Shown: positions 1 through 9,639, numbered from the stretch's first letter. The stretch: DNA of 64,000 nt from Paraburkholderia sp. BL21I4N1 (GCF_002973525.1 NZ_PVEN01000008.1:248001-312000); one strand, 5' to 3'. The notes: generated by a model not told the origin, from the letters alone. Numbers and translations: made by a program.

Positions 1-1046
1 GTCCCCCGCGCGCCCGGCATCGAACGCAACCCCGTCCGCTCGACGGTGAAGCGGAACGTCCGCGACAGCCGCTCGCCGCGCTTCAGCAAGGTCATGCCGT
101 TTTCGCACGCGCCGCCGGCCAGGTTCATCGCGTTGATCGGATGGTCCACCGGTTCGAAGCAGAAGAAGTCTTCACCGGTGGGCGTGTACAGCACGTAGTA
201 GTCGGTGTCGGCCGAGATATTCAGCGACAAGCGGCGCTTCGGCCACACCACGGCCGCCTGTCCGCTCCACCCGGTGAACGCATGATTGACGACGGTATCC
301 GGCAACGGATACGCCACCCCGAATTGCCACGCGGGGGGCGCCGGAACATGGCGCACCGGCAGCCAGTCGTCGCCGGACAGCCAGAGGCCGCCTGCCGCCG
401 CCGATAGCTCGGTATCCGCGTCGCGCACAAAAAACGGATGCACGCCGAGCCCGAACGGTAGCGCCTCGCGCCCCGCGTTTTCGATTTCGAGCGTGACGGC
501 GAGCGTCGGGCCGTCGAGCGTATAGGTTTGCGCCGCGCGGAATGCGTACGGTTTGCCGTCGTGGCGATCGAGCGTCAGGCGTACGCTTTCGCGCGCCGAC
601 TCGGCCACCTGCCACGCTGACAGCCAACCGTCGCCGTGAATCGGCAACGGTTCGTCGGCCCGATTGCGCGGCACGTCCACGCGCCGCCCCGCCACATCGA
701 AACGACCTCCGCCGATGCGGTTCGAATACGGCAGCAGCGGATAACAGGCCAGCTGGTTGGGTTGTGTATCGGCCGCGACATGGCGGCAGCGCCGGAAAAT
801 CGGCGTCAGCGCGCCGTCGTTGCGCCAGTCGAAACGGGTAATGCCGCCGCCGAGCGTCGGCGCGACGTCGAGGCGCAAATGCGCGTTGGCGAGCGTGATG
901 CACGCGAGCTCGCCGCCGCTGGTTTCGCCAACCGCCACCGCCGACGTGCTCGGCCCCGGCAGCACCGGATTGGCCGCCGCGGCAAGTCGCGAGCGCCGGC
1001 TCTGGGCGGTCGGCGGGGCGGCGGAAACAAGATTCGCAACAGTCAT
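1..1046 (-). CDS. Aldose 1-epimerase (galactose mutarotase-like), 3' end cut by window edge
   Basis: Interconverts the alpha and beta anomers of an aldose, supplying the right anomer to the sugar dehydrogenase of the same operon. About 348 residues read from ATG at 1046; the C-terminal end lies beyond base 1. Visible galactose-mutarotase-fold motifs are an NRIGGG segment near residue 100, a GVHPFF segment with the catalytic His near residue 203, and a CFEPVDHP segment near residue 298 with the likely catalytic Glu. It is last in a minus-strand run after an SMP-30 lactonase and a sugar 1-dehydrogenase, which supports a role in galactose/arabinose oxidation. The first 25 or so residues are Ala/Arg-rich and not typical of the family, so a later start is possible. 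Sugar specificity is inferred. Confidence 0.85.
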   Translation of the reverse strand, partial: MTVANLVSAAPPTAQSRRSRLAAAANPVLPGPSTSAVAVGETSGGELACITLANAHLRLDVAPTLGGGITRFDWRNDGALTPIFRRCRHVAADTQPNQLACYPLLPYSNRIGGGRFDVAGRRVDVPRNRADEPLPIHGDGWLSAWQVAESARESVRLTLDRHDGKPYAFRAAQTYTLDGPTLAVTLEIENAGREALPFGLGVHPFFVRDADTELSAAAGGLWLSGDDWLPVRHVPAPPAWQFGVAYPLPDTVVNHAFTGWSGQAAVVWPKRRLSLNISADTDYYVLYTPTGEDFFCFEPVDHPINAMNLAGGACENGMTLLKRGERLSRTFRFTVERTGLRSMPGARG

Positions 1047-1301
1047 GGCTGACTCCATCGAGAGGCTTTGGACATGGCCGTCATTGCTGACGGATGCTGT
1101 TGGGCGATTTTCTTGAACCGGTCGCCTCTGGGTCCTGCAATGCAGGCTAATAATTTGCGGGCACTGGGATCGCGGCATTTACTGCTGAATCGATTTCGTG
1201 GTCACTGCGTCATGCGTCATGCGTGATACGAGATGCCTGAGCGGTCATCGACGCTACCGCCCCGAGCCGCCGCCGTGAAAAAGCGGCTGCGTCATTCTGC
1301 G

Positions 1302-2231
1302 CTATGCGGACGCGCCTTGGAACACCGGTTCCGGCAAACCCGCCTTTTCCACACGCGCGACGAACACGCCGCCCGCACCCGCGTCGTTCGCCAGCGCCGC
1401 AGCGTCCAGATCGATACGCGCGCTGGTGATATATAGCGTATCGAGCTGCGCACGCCCGTCGGTCGTTCCCTGTGACGCGCCGCCCAACGCGACGCAACTG
1501 GGCTGTGCCGTCGGCACATCGACACGCTCCGTTTCCACACCATCGGGGCCGTAACGCACGACGCGCCGGCCGCCCCACTGCGCGTTCCACAATCCGCCCT
1601 CGCGATCCACGGTCGAGCCGTCGGGTTCGCCGGTGGCGTCGGTCAGCGCGGTGAACAAACGGTCGTTGGCGACGCTGCCGTCGGCGCGATAGTCGCAGGC
1701 GCGAATTTCACGCGTCGGCGAATCGCAGTAGTACATGGTCGCGCCGTCGGGACTGAACGCGATGCTGTTCGAAATAGCCGGCGCCGGCAACGGCAAACGC
1801 TCCAGCGACAGATCGTGATTCAACCGGTAGAACCCGCCCACTGCCCGCAGCGGCGAGCCTTCGTCTTTCGTGCCGAACACGAAGCGCCCCTGACGGTCAC
1901 AGCGGCCGTCGTTCACGCGCGTGTTCATGCCGGGTTCGACGTCGACGATATGACGCGTCTTGCCCGTCGTCAGATCGAAGAACGCCAGATGCGTGGCCAG
2001 ACCCAGCAGCAGATGCCGCGGGTCCGCGCACAGCGCGAACGTGGCGAGCCGCTCCGGCATACGCCATTGCGTCGTGTCGCCGTCGCTCGGGTCGTAGCGC
2101 CACAGACAGGCGCCTTCGATATCCACCCAATAAAAGCGGCCGGTGCCCGCGCACCACGTCGCGCCTTCGCCGAGCGTGCATTGCGTGTCGAGCAGCAGCG
2201 CGGCCGGCTGCGCGCGCGCACTCGCCGTCAT
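1302..2231 (-). CDS. SMP-30/gluconolactonase/LRE family sugar lactonase
   Basis: Predicted Ca/Zn-dependent lactonase of the regucalcin/XylC type that opens the sugar lactone made by the preceding dehydrogenase. 309 aa, normal for the family. The beta-propeller signature is clear: LGEGATW with the first metal-ligand Glu near residue 18, the NTRVNDG segment, NSIAFSPDG, and EPDGSTVD with a metal-ligand Asp. The ATG at 2231 overlaps the stop of the upstream SDR by 4 nt (ATGA), so translation is probably coupled; longer readings of this frame run into the SDR and are rejected. Substrate is probably galactono- or arabinono-lactone, judged from context. Confidence 0.9.
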   Translation of the reverse strand: MTASARAQPAALLLDTQCTLGEGATWCAGTGRFYWVDIEGACLWRYDPSDGDTTQWRMPERLATFALCADPRHLLLGLATHLAFFDLTTGKTRHIVDVEPGMNTRVNDGRCDRQGRFVFGTKDEGSPLRAVGGFYRLNHDLSLERLPLPAPAISNSIAFSPDGATMYYCDSPTREIRACDYRADGSVANDRLFTALTDATGEPDGSTVDREGGLWNAQWGGRRVVRYGPDGVETERVDVPTAQPSCVALGGASQGTTDGRAQLDTLYITSARIDLDAAALANDAGAGGVFVARVEKAGLPEPVFQGASA

Positions 2232-3028
2232 GCCCAGCCTCCGTCCACGATCAGATCCTGCGCGGTGATCATTTTGCTGTCGTCGGCGGCGAGGAACAGC
2301 GCCATACGCGCGAGATCCGCCGGCTCCAGTTCCGCGTCGATGCACTGGCCTTCCTTGATCGAACGACGGCCGGCGTCGTCGAGCCACAAACGCTTCTGCT
2401 TCTCCGTCATCACCCAGCCCGGCACCAGCGTATTCACGCGGATGTTGAAGTGCCCCAGGTCGCGCGCGAGGCCGCGCGTCAAACCCTGCACCGCCGACTT
2501 CGACATCACGTAGACCGGATAGCCGCCGTTCTTCAGCATCCAGCTGATCGAGCCGAGATTGATGATGGAGCCGCTGTTGGCGGCCTTCATGTCTTCCATT
2601 ACCGCTTGCGCCGCGAAAAACTGGTGACGGATATTCACCGCGATGCCCGCGTCGAAAAACTCACGCGTGACTTCGCCGATCTGGTGACGCTTGTCGTTCG
2701 CCGCGTTGTTCACCAGCACCTGGATCGGGCCGATTGCGGCTTTGACGTCGGCGATCGCTTTTTGCAGCGCATCGACGTCGGTCAGATCGCAGGGCAGGAA
2801 CAGCGGCTTGTGTTTCGAATCGCCGAGTTCGTCGGCGAGCGCCTCACCGGCACTCGCGTCGATATCGAAGAACGCGACACGTGAGCCCTGCGCCGCGAAA
2901 TGCTCGACGAACGATGCGCCGATGCCGGTCGCGCCGCCCGTGATCAACACCGTACGGTCGACGAGACTCGGATAGCGCGCGAACGCGGTGTCCGCGAGAC
3001 GGGCGTTTGCATTGGCCGGAGACGACAT
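2228..3028 (-). CDS. SDR-family sugar 1-dehydrogenase (XylB/galactose dehydrogenase-like)
   Basis: NAD(P)-dependent oxidation of an aldose at C1 to the lactone. 266 aa. The N-terminal Rossmann motif is GGATGIG; NNAAND follows, and the catalytic YVMSK (YxxxK) is preceded by the Ser of GSISW. The NAAND(K)RH and GSISW segments resemble Caulobacter XylB (D-xylose dehydrogenase) and related galactose/arabinose dehydrogenases. ATG at 3028 is chosen over an upstream TTG because GAAAGGA sits 8 nt before it. It begins 27 nt after the permease gene and overlaps the lactonase gene by 4 nt. D-galactose and/or L-arabinose is the inferred substrate because dgoK and dgoA are in the same operon. Confidence 0.88.
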   Translation of the reverse strand: MSSPANANARLADTAFARYPSLVDRTVLITGGATGIGASFVEHFAAQGSRVAFFDIDASAGEALADELGDSKHKPLFLPCDLTDVDALQKAIADVKAAIGPIQVLVNNAANDKRHQIGEVTREFFDAGIAVNIRHQFFAAQAVMEDMKAANSGSIINLGSISWMLKNGGYPVYVMSKSAVQGLTRGLARDLGHFNIRVNTLVPGWVMTEKQKRLWLDDAGRRSIKEGQCIDAELEPADLARMALFLAADDSKMITAQDLIVDGGWA

Positions 3029-3055
3029 CGTTCGATTCCTTTCAGAGCTAGTCAA

Positions 3056-4072
3056 TTAATCCCGCGAGCCGCGGTTCTTCAACTGGTCGAGCAGCACCGC
3101 CGCCAGCAGGATCGCGCCACGCACGAGGTACTGATAGAACGCGTCGATGTTCATCAGGTTCATCACGTTTTCGACCGTGCCCATGATCAGCACGCCGATC
3201 ACCACGCCGGAAATCGTCGCGCGTCCGCCGAGCAGCGACACGCCACCCAGCACGCACGCCGAAATCACGTTCAGCTCGAACCCTTCCGCGGCATTCGGCT
3301 GACCCGACGTAATACGCGACGCCAGAATCACACCTGCCAGCGCGGTCACCGCGCCCTGGATCAGGAAGATGTAGACGCGCGTGCGTTCCACATTGATACC
3401 CGCCAGACGCGACGCTTCGGGATTGCCGCCGATCGCCAGCGTATTACGGCCGTACACCGTCTGGTTGAGCATCACACCGAACACGATGAAGCACAGCAGC
3501 GTGACCCAGATCGGCAGCGACACGCCAAAAAAGCTCAGCCCGCCCAACGCGATGAAGGTCTCCGACGACACGCCGACCGCCTGACCGTGCGACACGATGA
3601 AGCCGAAACCGCGCACGATTTCCATCGTCGCGAGCGTGGTAATCAGCGCGTTGATGCGCAGATACGCGATCACCGCGCCGTTGACGAAACCGATCACCGC
3701 GCCCGCCGCCACCGCCGCGATGATCGCGATGAAGGTGTTGCCGGTGGCGTTGAGCACCATGGCGCACAGCACGCCGGCGAACGCGACCGTCGACCCCACC
3801 GACAGATCGAAATCGCGCGACGCGAGACAGAACATCATCGTGCAGGCCACCATGCCGATCTGCGAGATCGACAGCGCCAAACCGAGCATGTTGTCGATCG
3901 AGAAGAAATGGTCGACCGTCAGCGACATCGTGGCGAACATCACCACGAAGATCACGATCAGGCTGTATTCGGTAACGTGTTGCCACCATTTCGTCTTGTC
4001 GGTGGTCTGTGGAATCAGCGCATCGGCCGCGCCTTTGGCGGCTTGTTGCGCGAGGTTTTCTCTAGCTTGCAT
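3056..4072 (-). CDS. araH: Sugar ABC transporter permease (AraH-like)
   Basis: Inner-membrane permease of a CUT2-type sugar importer, working as a dimer with the AraG-like ATPase and AraF-like binding protein encoded just upstream. 338 aa with 8-10 hydrophobic segments after a 30-residue polar N-terminus. The CUT2 loop is visible (GGNPEASRLAGI, near residue 222) as is the C-terminal GGRATISG segment. Family length about 330. L-arabinose and/or D-galactose is the likely cargo from homology and context. Confidence 0.92.
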   Translation of the reverse strand: MQARENLAQQAAKGAADALIPQTTDKTKWWQHVTEYSLIVIFVVMFATMSLTVDHFFSIDNMLGLALSISQIGMVACTMMFCLASRDFDLSVGSTVAFAGVLCAMVLNATGNTFIAIIAAVAAGAVIGFVNGAVIAYLRINALITTLATMEIVRGFGFIVSHGQAVGVSSETFIALGGLSFFGVSLPIWVTLLCFIVFGVMLNQTVYGRNTLAIGGNPEASRLAGINVERTRVYIFLIQGAVTALAGVILASRITSGQPNAAEGFELNVISACVLGGVSLLGGRATISGVVIGVLIMGTVENVMNLMNIDAFYQYLVRGAILLAAVLLDQLKNRGSRD

Positions 4073-4126
4073 GTTGAAGACTCCTCCCGTTCCCCACGGG
4101 TTGCCGGACTTTCGTCCAAATAATGG

Positions 4127-5665
4127 TCAGGCTGCCTGCTGAGCGGCGGTCTGGGTTCCGGGTAGTGCGGTCGAGCTTTGCGGCAACGCCAGGCTCAACA
4201 CGGTTTGTTCGGTTGCATCCTTGCGCGACAGTTCGCCGGAAATCCGGCCCTGGCGCATCACGACGATCCGGTCGGACACGCCGAGCACTTCGGGCAGCTC
4301 CGACGAAATCATCACGATCGCGCAGCCGCGTTCGGCCAGCTGGTAGATCACGTTATAGATTTCATGCTTCGCGCCGACGTCGATGCCGCGCGTCGGTTCG
4401 TCGAGAATCACCACCTTCAGATCCGGCTCGGCGAGCCAGCGCGACAGAATCGCCTTCTGCTGGTTGCCGCCCGACAGAAAACGGATCTTCTGGCGACGAC
4501 TCGGCGTCTTGATCTTCAGCAGCTTGATGAAACGGTCCGCGGTTTCCGCCTCTTTCTTGCGATCGAGGAACATGCCCGCGCGCAAATAGTGACGGCGGCA
4601 ACTGATGTTGATGTTCTCCGACACCGTCGCCATCGCGACAATGCCTTCTTCCTTGCGGTCTTCCGGACACAACACGATGCCGTGGCGGATCGCTTCGCCC
4701 GCGCTGCGCACCTTGATCGGCTTACCGTCGAGCATGATCTCGCCGGCCTTGCGGTGATCCGCGCCGTACACCAGATGCATCAGTTCGCTGCGGCCCGCGC
4801 CCACCAGACCGAAGAAGCCGACGATCTCGCCGCGCCGCACCTCGAAGCTGGCCGGTTGCGCGAGCGCATGACCTTCGATCGCTTTCGCCGCGAAGCGCAC
4901 TTCGCCCAGCGGCCGTGCCGAGTAGTTATAGATGTCGCTGATTTCACGCCCCACCATCTCGCTGACGATGGTGTCGCGCGACACGCCCTCGAGCGTGGGA
5001 TGCGACGCGATCTTGCGACCGTCGCGGAAAATCGTGCAGGCGTCGCACAATTCGTAGATCTCGTCCATGCGGTGCGAGATGTAGATCATGGCGCGGTTGT
5101 CGGCGCGCAGGTCGCGCACCAGCTTGAACAGCACCTCGGTCTCGCGATGCGACAGCGAGCTGGTCGGCTCGTCCAGCGCGATCACGCGCGCGTTGCGCAG
5201 CAGAGCCTTGCAGATTTCGACCATCTGCCGTTGCGCGATCGAGAGCTTGCGCAGCTTCGCGTTCGGATCGAGCGCCACGCCCATCGCTTCGAGCCGTTCC
5301 CGCACGAAGCGTTTGGCTTCGCGCTTGTTGACCCAACCGAGCGAGTTCGGCAGTTGGCCGAGCAGCAGGTTTTCCGCGACCGTCAGATCGGGCACGTATT
5401 GCAGTTCCTGGTGAATCACCGCGATCCCCGCCGCGATCGACGACGCGGCGCTGGTGAAGCGCACCTCGTTGCCGTCGATCATGACGCGGCCCGAGTCGGG
5501 CTGATATTCACCGCCGAGTATCTTCAGCAGGGTCGATTTCCCTGCACCGTTTTCGCCCATCAGGCCGTGCACCTGGCCGACGTTGACGTCGAAGGACACA
5601 CCGTCGAGCGCACGCACGCCTGGAAAGACTTTGCCGATATTGTCAAAACGTAGCGTCGCTGACAC
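4127..5665 (-). CDS. araG: Sugar ABC transporter ATP-binding protein (AraG-like)
   Basis: Double-cassette ATPase that powers the CUT2 sugar importer. 512 aa, the usual size. The first cassette has Walker A GENGAGKST (about residue 38), signature LSIAQRQ and Walker B VIALDEPTSSLS. The second has the degenerate Walker A GLVGAGRSE (about 291), typical of this family, signature LSGGNQQK and VVILDEPTRGID. Starts at ATG 5665, 146 nt after the binding-protein gene; that gap holds a strong hairpin. Followed after 54 nt by the permease gene. Confidence 0.93.
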   Translation of the reverse strand: MSATLRFDNIGKVFPGVRALDGVSFDVNVGQVHGLMGENGAGKSTLLKILGGEYQPDSGRVMIDGNEVRFTSAASSIAAGIAVIHQELQYVPDLTVAENLLLGQLPNSLGWVNKREAKRFVRERLEAMGVALDPNAKLRKLSIAQRQMVEICKALLRNARVIALDEPTSSLSHRETEVLFKLVRDLRADNRAMIYISHRMDEIYELCDACTIFRDGRKIASHPTLEGVSRDTIVSEMVGREISDIYNYSARPLGEVRFAAKAIEGHALAQPASFEVRRGEIVGFFGLVGAGRSELMHLVYGADHRKAGEIMLDGKPIKVRSAGEAIRHGIVLCPEDRKEEGIVAMATVSENINISCRRHYLRAGMFLDRKKEAETADRFIKLLKIKTPSRRQKIRFLSGGNQQKAILSRWLAEPDLKVVILDEPTRGIDVGAKHEIYNVIYQLAERGCAIVMISSELPEVLGVSDRIVVMRQGRISGELSRKDATEQTVLSLALPQSSTALPGTQTAAQQAA

Positions 5666-5726
5666 TTCCGCCTCCTCTGTTGTCTCAACTACTCATGTTG
5701 CTCATCTTGCTTATTGGCTACTGCTG

Positions 5727-5768
5727 CTGCCGGCGCGCCCGATCTCTTGAGAAACGACGCGCCGGCAG
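5727..5768 (-). promoter_or_regulatory. Intercistronic hairpin between araF and araG
   Basis: An 11-bp perfect stem (5727-5737 pairing with 5758-5768, CTGCCGGCGCG) with a 20-nt loop lies between the binding-protein stop and the ATPase start. There is no T-run, so it is not a standard terminator. In many ABC operons a structure here protects or partly terminates the message so that more binding protein than transporter is made; that role is inferred. Confidence 0.55.
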
Positions 5769-5811
5769 TTCACTTCATCGCACTGCGTTTTGCCGCGATT
5801 TTGCTGAAACC

Positions 5812-6810
5812 TTACTTCGACGCGAGGCCCATCTTCTCGCGCACGTCGGCGACGTTGTCACGCGTGGCCAGCATGCCGGTGGTCAGCGTGAGCATCGGCG
5901 GTTCCTTGCCTTGCGTGATCCAGTCGTACATCAGCGTCGAGGTTTCCTCGCCATGGCGCTTCGGGCTGATGATGACCGTGCCGTAGAAGCCGGTCGGCGT
6001 TGCCTTCTTGAACTCGTTCAAGGCCGAGTCCGAGCCGCCAATGCCGATACCGATCATGTTGTCCGCCTTGAAGCCGCGGCTTTCCGCTGCACGCACCGCG
6101 CCGAGCACGCCTTCGTCGTTCAGCGCATAGGCCACCCAGTGCTTGTATTGCGGGTTCTTGGTCAGCGCGATGTTGGCGGCGTTGAAAGCGTTTTCCGTGT
6201 CGGTCTTCGCTTGCGGCGCCATCACGATGTTCGCCTTCGGGAAGCCGGCGGCGACCAGTGCGTCGGTCGCGCCGCTGGTGCGGTCATGCGCGGTCGGCAG
6301 TTGTTCGTAGGTCACGTCGATCGCGCCGACGTCCTTCATGTCCCAGCCGCGCTTCTTGATTTCCGCAGCCAGGCCGTCGCCGACCTGCTTGCCGATGTTG
6401 TATGCCGAGATGCCCATATGCGGCACCGAAGCGATCGGCTTGCCCGCGCCGTCGACCAGACGATCGTCGACCGTCATCATCTTCAGGCCGTCGGCTTTCG
6501 CCTTCGCGACGATGCCCGGTCCGAGCTTGACGTCGGGCGTGCAGATCACGAAGCCTTGCGCTTTCTGGGCCGACAGGTTGTCGATTGCGCTCATCACCTT
6601 CTCGCCCGACGGCGCACCGATCTTCACCAGAGTGAAGCCCTTCTCCTTGGCGGCGATTTCAGCGAACTTCCATTCGTCCTGGAACCACGGTTCTTCCGGC
6701 TGCTTCACGAGGAAGCCGATCTTCACCGGGTCCGCCGCCTGCGCCACCGGTGCGTTGAAGAGCACACCCGTCGCCGCTGCTGCCAGCGTGAGGAAAATTC
6801 TACGTTTCAT
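5812..6810 (-). CDS. araF: Periplasmic sugar-binding protein (AraF-like)
   Basis: Captures the sugar in the periplasm and delivers it to the AraG/AraH-like transporter. 332 aa. A Sec signal peptide ends at about residue 25 (AQA|AD) after a KRR n-region and an Ala-rich core. The mature protein begins DPVKIGFLVKQPEEPW, as in L-arabinose-binding proteins, and contains GIGIGGSDSALNEF. ATG at 6810 has AGGAG 8 nt upstream. The 148-nt gap to the preceding SDR may hold a separate promoter, but no clear -35/-10 pair was found. Confidence 0.92.
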   Translation of the reverse strand: MKRRIFLTLAAAATGVLFNAPVAQAADPVKIGFLVKQPEEPWFQDEWKFAEIAAKEKGFTLVKIGAPSGEKVMSAIDNLSAQKAQGFVICTPDVKLGPGIVAKAKADGLKMMTVDDRLVDGAGKPIASVPHMGISAYNIGKQVGDGLAAEIKKRGWDMKDVGAIDVTYEQLPTAHDRTSGATDALVAAGFPKANIVMAPQAKTDTENAFNAANIALTKNPQYKHWVAYALNDEGVLGAVRAAESRGFKADNMIGIGIGGSDSALNEFKKATPTGFYGTVIISPKRHGEETSTLMYDWITQGKEPPMLTLTTGMLATRDNVADVREKMGLASK

Positions 6811-6958
6811 GATGCGTGTCTCCTGACTAATTAATAGATAACGAGAAGGTTATTGGCCGCGTTTTCTTGTACCGGGTGTGACACACGCGGCCAGCGCGTC
6901 GTCCGGTGAACTCATTGCGCCCCAGCGCAATTTGGGTACTGCGAAACGGCTGTAAAAA

Positions 6959-7756
6959 TCAGTCGTGGTACAGCGCTGAACGTCCGCCATCCACGGTGAC
7001 GCAGGAGGCGTTGATGAACGGCGCCTCGTCCGATGCGAGAAACACCGCCGTCATCGCCACTTCTTCCGGGCGGCCGATGCGCTTCATCGGCTGCAGATCG
7101 AGCGTGGCCTGCTGCGCCGCCGCCGGATCGGCTTGTTCGTTCCACCAGTCATGCGTCAATTGCGTTTCGATGTATCCCGGCGCGATCGCGTTGACCCGCA
7201 CGTTGCGCGGCGCGTATTCGATGCCGAGCGCGCGCGTCAGGCCGATCACGCCGTGCTTCGCGACCGGGTACGGAAAGCAGCCCGGAATGATCTTGAACGA
7301 ATGCGTCGACGCGATATTGATGATGCTGCCCGCGCCGCGTTCCACCATGCCCGGCAGCACCGCCCGGCAACCGTTCCAGACGCCGTCGAGGTCGACCGCG
7401 AAGCAGCGGCGCCAGTCGTCGTCGGTCATGGTCAGCGGGTCGCGGAACACGTTGATGCCGGCGTTGTTCACCAGCACGTCCAGTGGCTGGCCGAAGGTCT
7501 GTTCGGCTTCGCTTACCGCGTGCTGAACCGAGGCCGATTGGGTGACGTCGGTACGCACCGCGAGCACACGCGCTTCGTGCTGGCCGCGCCGTCCCATTTG
7601 CGAACGGATGCGTTCCGCCGTCTGTTGCGCGCTGTCGAGATCCAGCTCCGCCAGCACGACCGCCGCCCCCTCGCGCGCGAAGGCGAGCGCGATCGCCGCG
7701 CCGATGCCGCGCCCGGCGCCGGTGATCAATGCAGCCTTGCCGGCGAGCCGTGTCAT
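6959..7756 (-). CDS. SDR-family oxidoreductase of the sugar operon
   Basis: NAD(P)-dependent short-chain dehydrogenase, 265 aa: cofactor motif GAGRGIG, NNAG, catalytic Ser in IASTHS and YPVAK (YxxxK). It overlaps dgoA by 4 nt (ATGA). Its step is not settled: it could be a second sugar 1-dehydrogenase with another sugar preference, or act on a deoxyketo-acid. It is only distantly similar to the XylB-like SDR at 2228, so the two are not a recent duplication. Confidence 0.87.
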   Translation of the reverse strand: MTRLAGKAALITGAGRGIGAAIALAFAREGAAVVLAELDLDSAQQTAERIRSQMGRRGQHEARVLAVRTDVTQSASVQHAVSEAEQTFGQPLDVLVNNAGINVFRDPLTMTDDDWRRCFAVDLDGVWNGCRAVLPGMVERGAGSIINIASTHSFKIIPGCFPYPVAKHGVIGLTRALGIEYAPRNVRVNAIAPGYIETQLTHDWWNEQADPAAAQQATLDLQPMKRIGRPEEVAMTAVFLASDEAPFINASCVTVDGGRSALYHD

Positions 7757-8433
7757 TTCTTTGCCCCGGCGCGGGCAATCCGCAAACCGTTGATAAACGC
7801 CTTCGCATGCGAAGCCGTCACGGCCGCGCTCTGGCCCGGCTTGTACAGCGCGGAGCCGAGGCCGAAACCGTTCGCGCCGGCGCTGAGAAACGGGCCCATG
7901 TTGTCCGGCGTGATGCCGCCGACGGGCACCAGCGGCACCTGCGCCGCGATCACCGCGCGCCAGGCTTTCACGACCTGGCAGCCGAGCTGTTCGGCGGGGA
8001 ACATCTTGAGCACGTCCGCGCCGTTCTTCAGCGCGATGAAGGCTTCGTTCGGCGTCGCGACGCCCGGCGAACAGGCCATGCCTTGCGCTTTCGCGGCGAT
8101 CACGACTTCCGGGTCGCTATGCGGCATGACGATCAGTTCGCCGCCCGCCGACTTCACCTCGTTGACGAAGCTCGGATGCAGCACGGTGCCCGCGCCGACG
8201 ATCGCGTCGGCCGGCAACGCCTTGCGGATCGCGGCGATGCTGTCGAACGGTTGCGGCGAATTCAACGGCACTTCGATGATGCGGAAGCCCGCTTCATACA
8301 GCGCCTGACCGTGATCGGCGGCGTCGGCGGGCGTCACGCCGCGCATGATCGCGATCAGCGGACACACCTCGAAGGCCGCGATCAGACCCGCGTGCGGCAT
8401 GTACGGTGCGGGCAGATTGATATGAGGTTGCAT
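7753..8433 (-). CDS. dgoA: 2-dehydro-3-deoxy-6-phosphogalactonate aldolase
   Basis: Class I aldolase of the KDPG/KDPGal family that splits KDPGal to pyruvate and glyceraldehyde 3-phosphate. 226 aa, family size about 205-215. Recognised by IAIMRGV near the N-terminus, FRIIEVPLNSP with the conserved Glu, and VPVGGITPDNMG with the phosphate-binding region; the Schiff-base Lys is expected in the DVLKMFPA segment. It lies between dgoK (36 nt upstream) and an SDR (4-nt overlap). Confidence 0.93.
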   Translation of the reverse strand: MQPHINLPAPYMPHAGLIAAFEVCPLIAIMRGVTPADAADHGQALYEAGFRIIEVPLNSPQPFDSIAAIRKALPADAIVGAGTVLHPSFVNEVKSAGGELIVMPHSDPEVVIAAKAQGMACSPGVATPNEAFIALKNGADVLKMFPAEQLGCQVVKAWRAVIAAQVPLVPVGGITPDNMGPFLSAGANGFGLGSALYKPGQSAAVTASHAKAFINGLRIARAGAKK

Positions 8434-8469
8434 GTCGATTCCTTGTTTCGTGAGCGGCGGTGTGGCCGC

Positions 8470-9639
8470 CTAGCCGGCGCGGGCCGCGTGAGCGGCCGGA
8501 TTGACGAGTCCCGCCTGCGAGGCGACACGCCACAGGCCGCGCTCGGTAGCGTGCTTGACCAGTTCCGCCTGGGTGCAGCCGAATTGCGCCAGCGCGAGGC
8601 GATAGCGTTCGCACAGCGCTTCATTGCCGATCAGACGCAGACTTTGTCCCGCGACCGAATTCTGTTGCTGCATCAGCACGGCTTCAAGGCCGGCCAGTTC
8701 GTGGCCGATCAGCAGGCCCGACAGATAGTCGGGTTGCTGTTCGCGCGACAGTTGTCCGGTGAGACCCAGCGTACGGCTGCTGAAGATCGTGGCGAGCACG
8801 CCTGCCTGACCCCGATCGCGCGCGATCTTCACGCCATGCAGGAAGGCGGCGGTGTCCGCGTGGTCCGGCGTCAGCATCGTGCGGCCGAGGATCGTGTGTT
8901 CGCGCAGTGCCGCGAAGACTTCGCCGGTCATGAAGGTGTGAAAACGTTCGATGCGGTTGGCTTCGACGACCGCCCATTTGGCGTGGGTGCCGGGGAGGCC
9001 GATCAGGGCGCGCTTGGACGGGGCGGTTTGGGCCGCATTCGCGTTGGCCGTGTTCGCGGCGTGTTCCGCGTTCGCTTCCTGGCCGAGCGCGCCGAAAATC
9101 TGCGTCTCTTCGCCGCGCATCACGTTGGGCAACTCGCCGCGTTGCAGCACGCCCGGCACGATATGCAGCGTGACGCCACATGCCGCCTTCACGCTGACGA
9201 TGCCCGCCACCAGCGCTTCGGCGCTCGCCGGCGCTTCGACGTACGGCGCTTCCATCCAACCCTGCGCACTGCCGACCATCCCGGCCGCGATCACCGGCAC
9301 GCCGGGCGCCTGCTTGAGCCACGCGCCGCAGGCGTCGTCGAAAGCCGCGTCGAAACCGCCTTGTTCGGCGGGGCGCGGCAGATTCATGATGCCGGCCGTC
9401 GATGCGTGCGTGGCCAGCACTTGACCGTCGGCGTCGAAGAGATACGCGCGCAGTGAGGTCGTGCCCCAGTCGAGCGCGATCAGCGCGGCTTGGGTGAGGT
9501 TGGCGGTACCGGTCGCGCTCCCGGCTGCGTTGGCGTTCGTGTTTGCGACGGCGCTCGCATGCGCGGCGACATCCGCCCCGCCTGCCGCCTGTGCGGCGAC
9601 GGGATGGTTAGCCGGTGTGGAGGAACCCGCTGGCTTCAT
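8470..9639 (-). CDS. dgoK: 2-dehydro-3-deoxygalactonokinase
   Basis: Phosphorylates 2-keto-3-deoxy-galactonate to KDPGal, the substrate of dgoA. 389 aa, longer than the roughly 290-330 usual for DgoK. The kinase core starts near residue 51 with ALDWGTTSLRAYLFD; IGLPGTHAKW is the second conserved block. The extra length is an Ala/Asn-rich N-terminus of about 48 residues and an Ala/Asn/Thr-rich insert in the middle (residues about 190-210). The start at 9639 overlaps the iclR stop by 4 nt, which supports it despite the low-complexity leader. Confidence 0.9.
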   Translation of the reverse strand: MKPAGSSTPANHPVAAQAAGGADVAAHASAVANTNANAAGSATGTANLTQAALIALDWGTTSLRAYLFDADGQVLATHASTAGIMNLPRPAEQGGFDAAFDDACGAWLKQAPGVPVIAAGMVGSAQGWMEAPYVEAPASAEALVAGIVSVKAACGVTLHIVPGVLQRGELPNVMRGEETQIFGALGQEANAEHAANTANANAAQTAPSKRALIGLPGTHAKWAVVEANRIERFHTFMTGEVFAALREHTILGRTMLTPDHADTAAFLHGVKIARDRGQAGVLATIFSSRTLGLTGQLSREQQPDYLSGLLIGHELAGLEAVLMQQQNSVAGQSLRLIGNEALCERYRLALAQFGCTQAELVKHATERGLWRVASQAGLVNPAAHAARAG

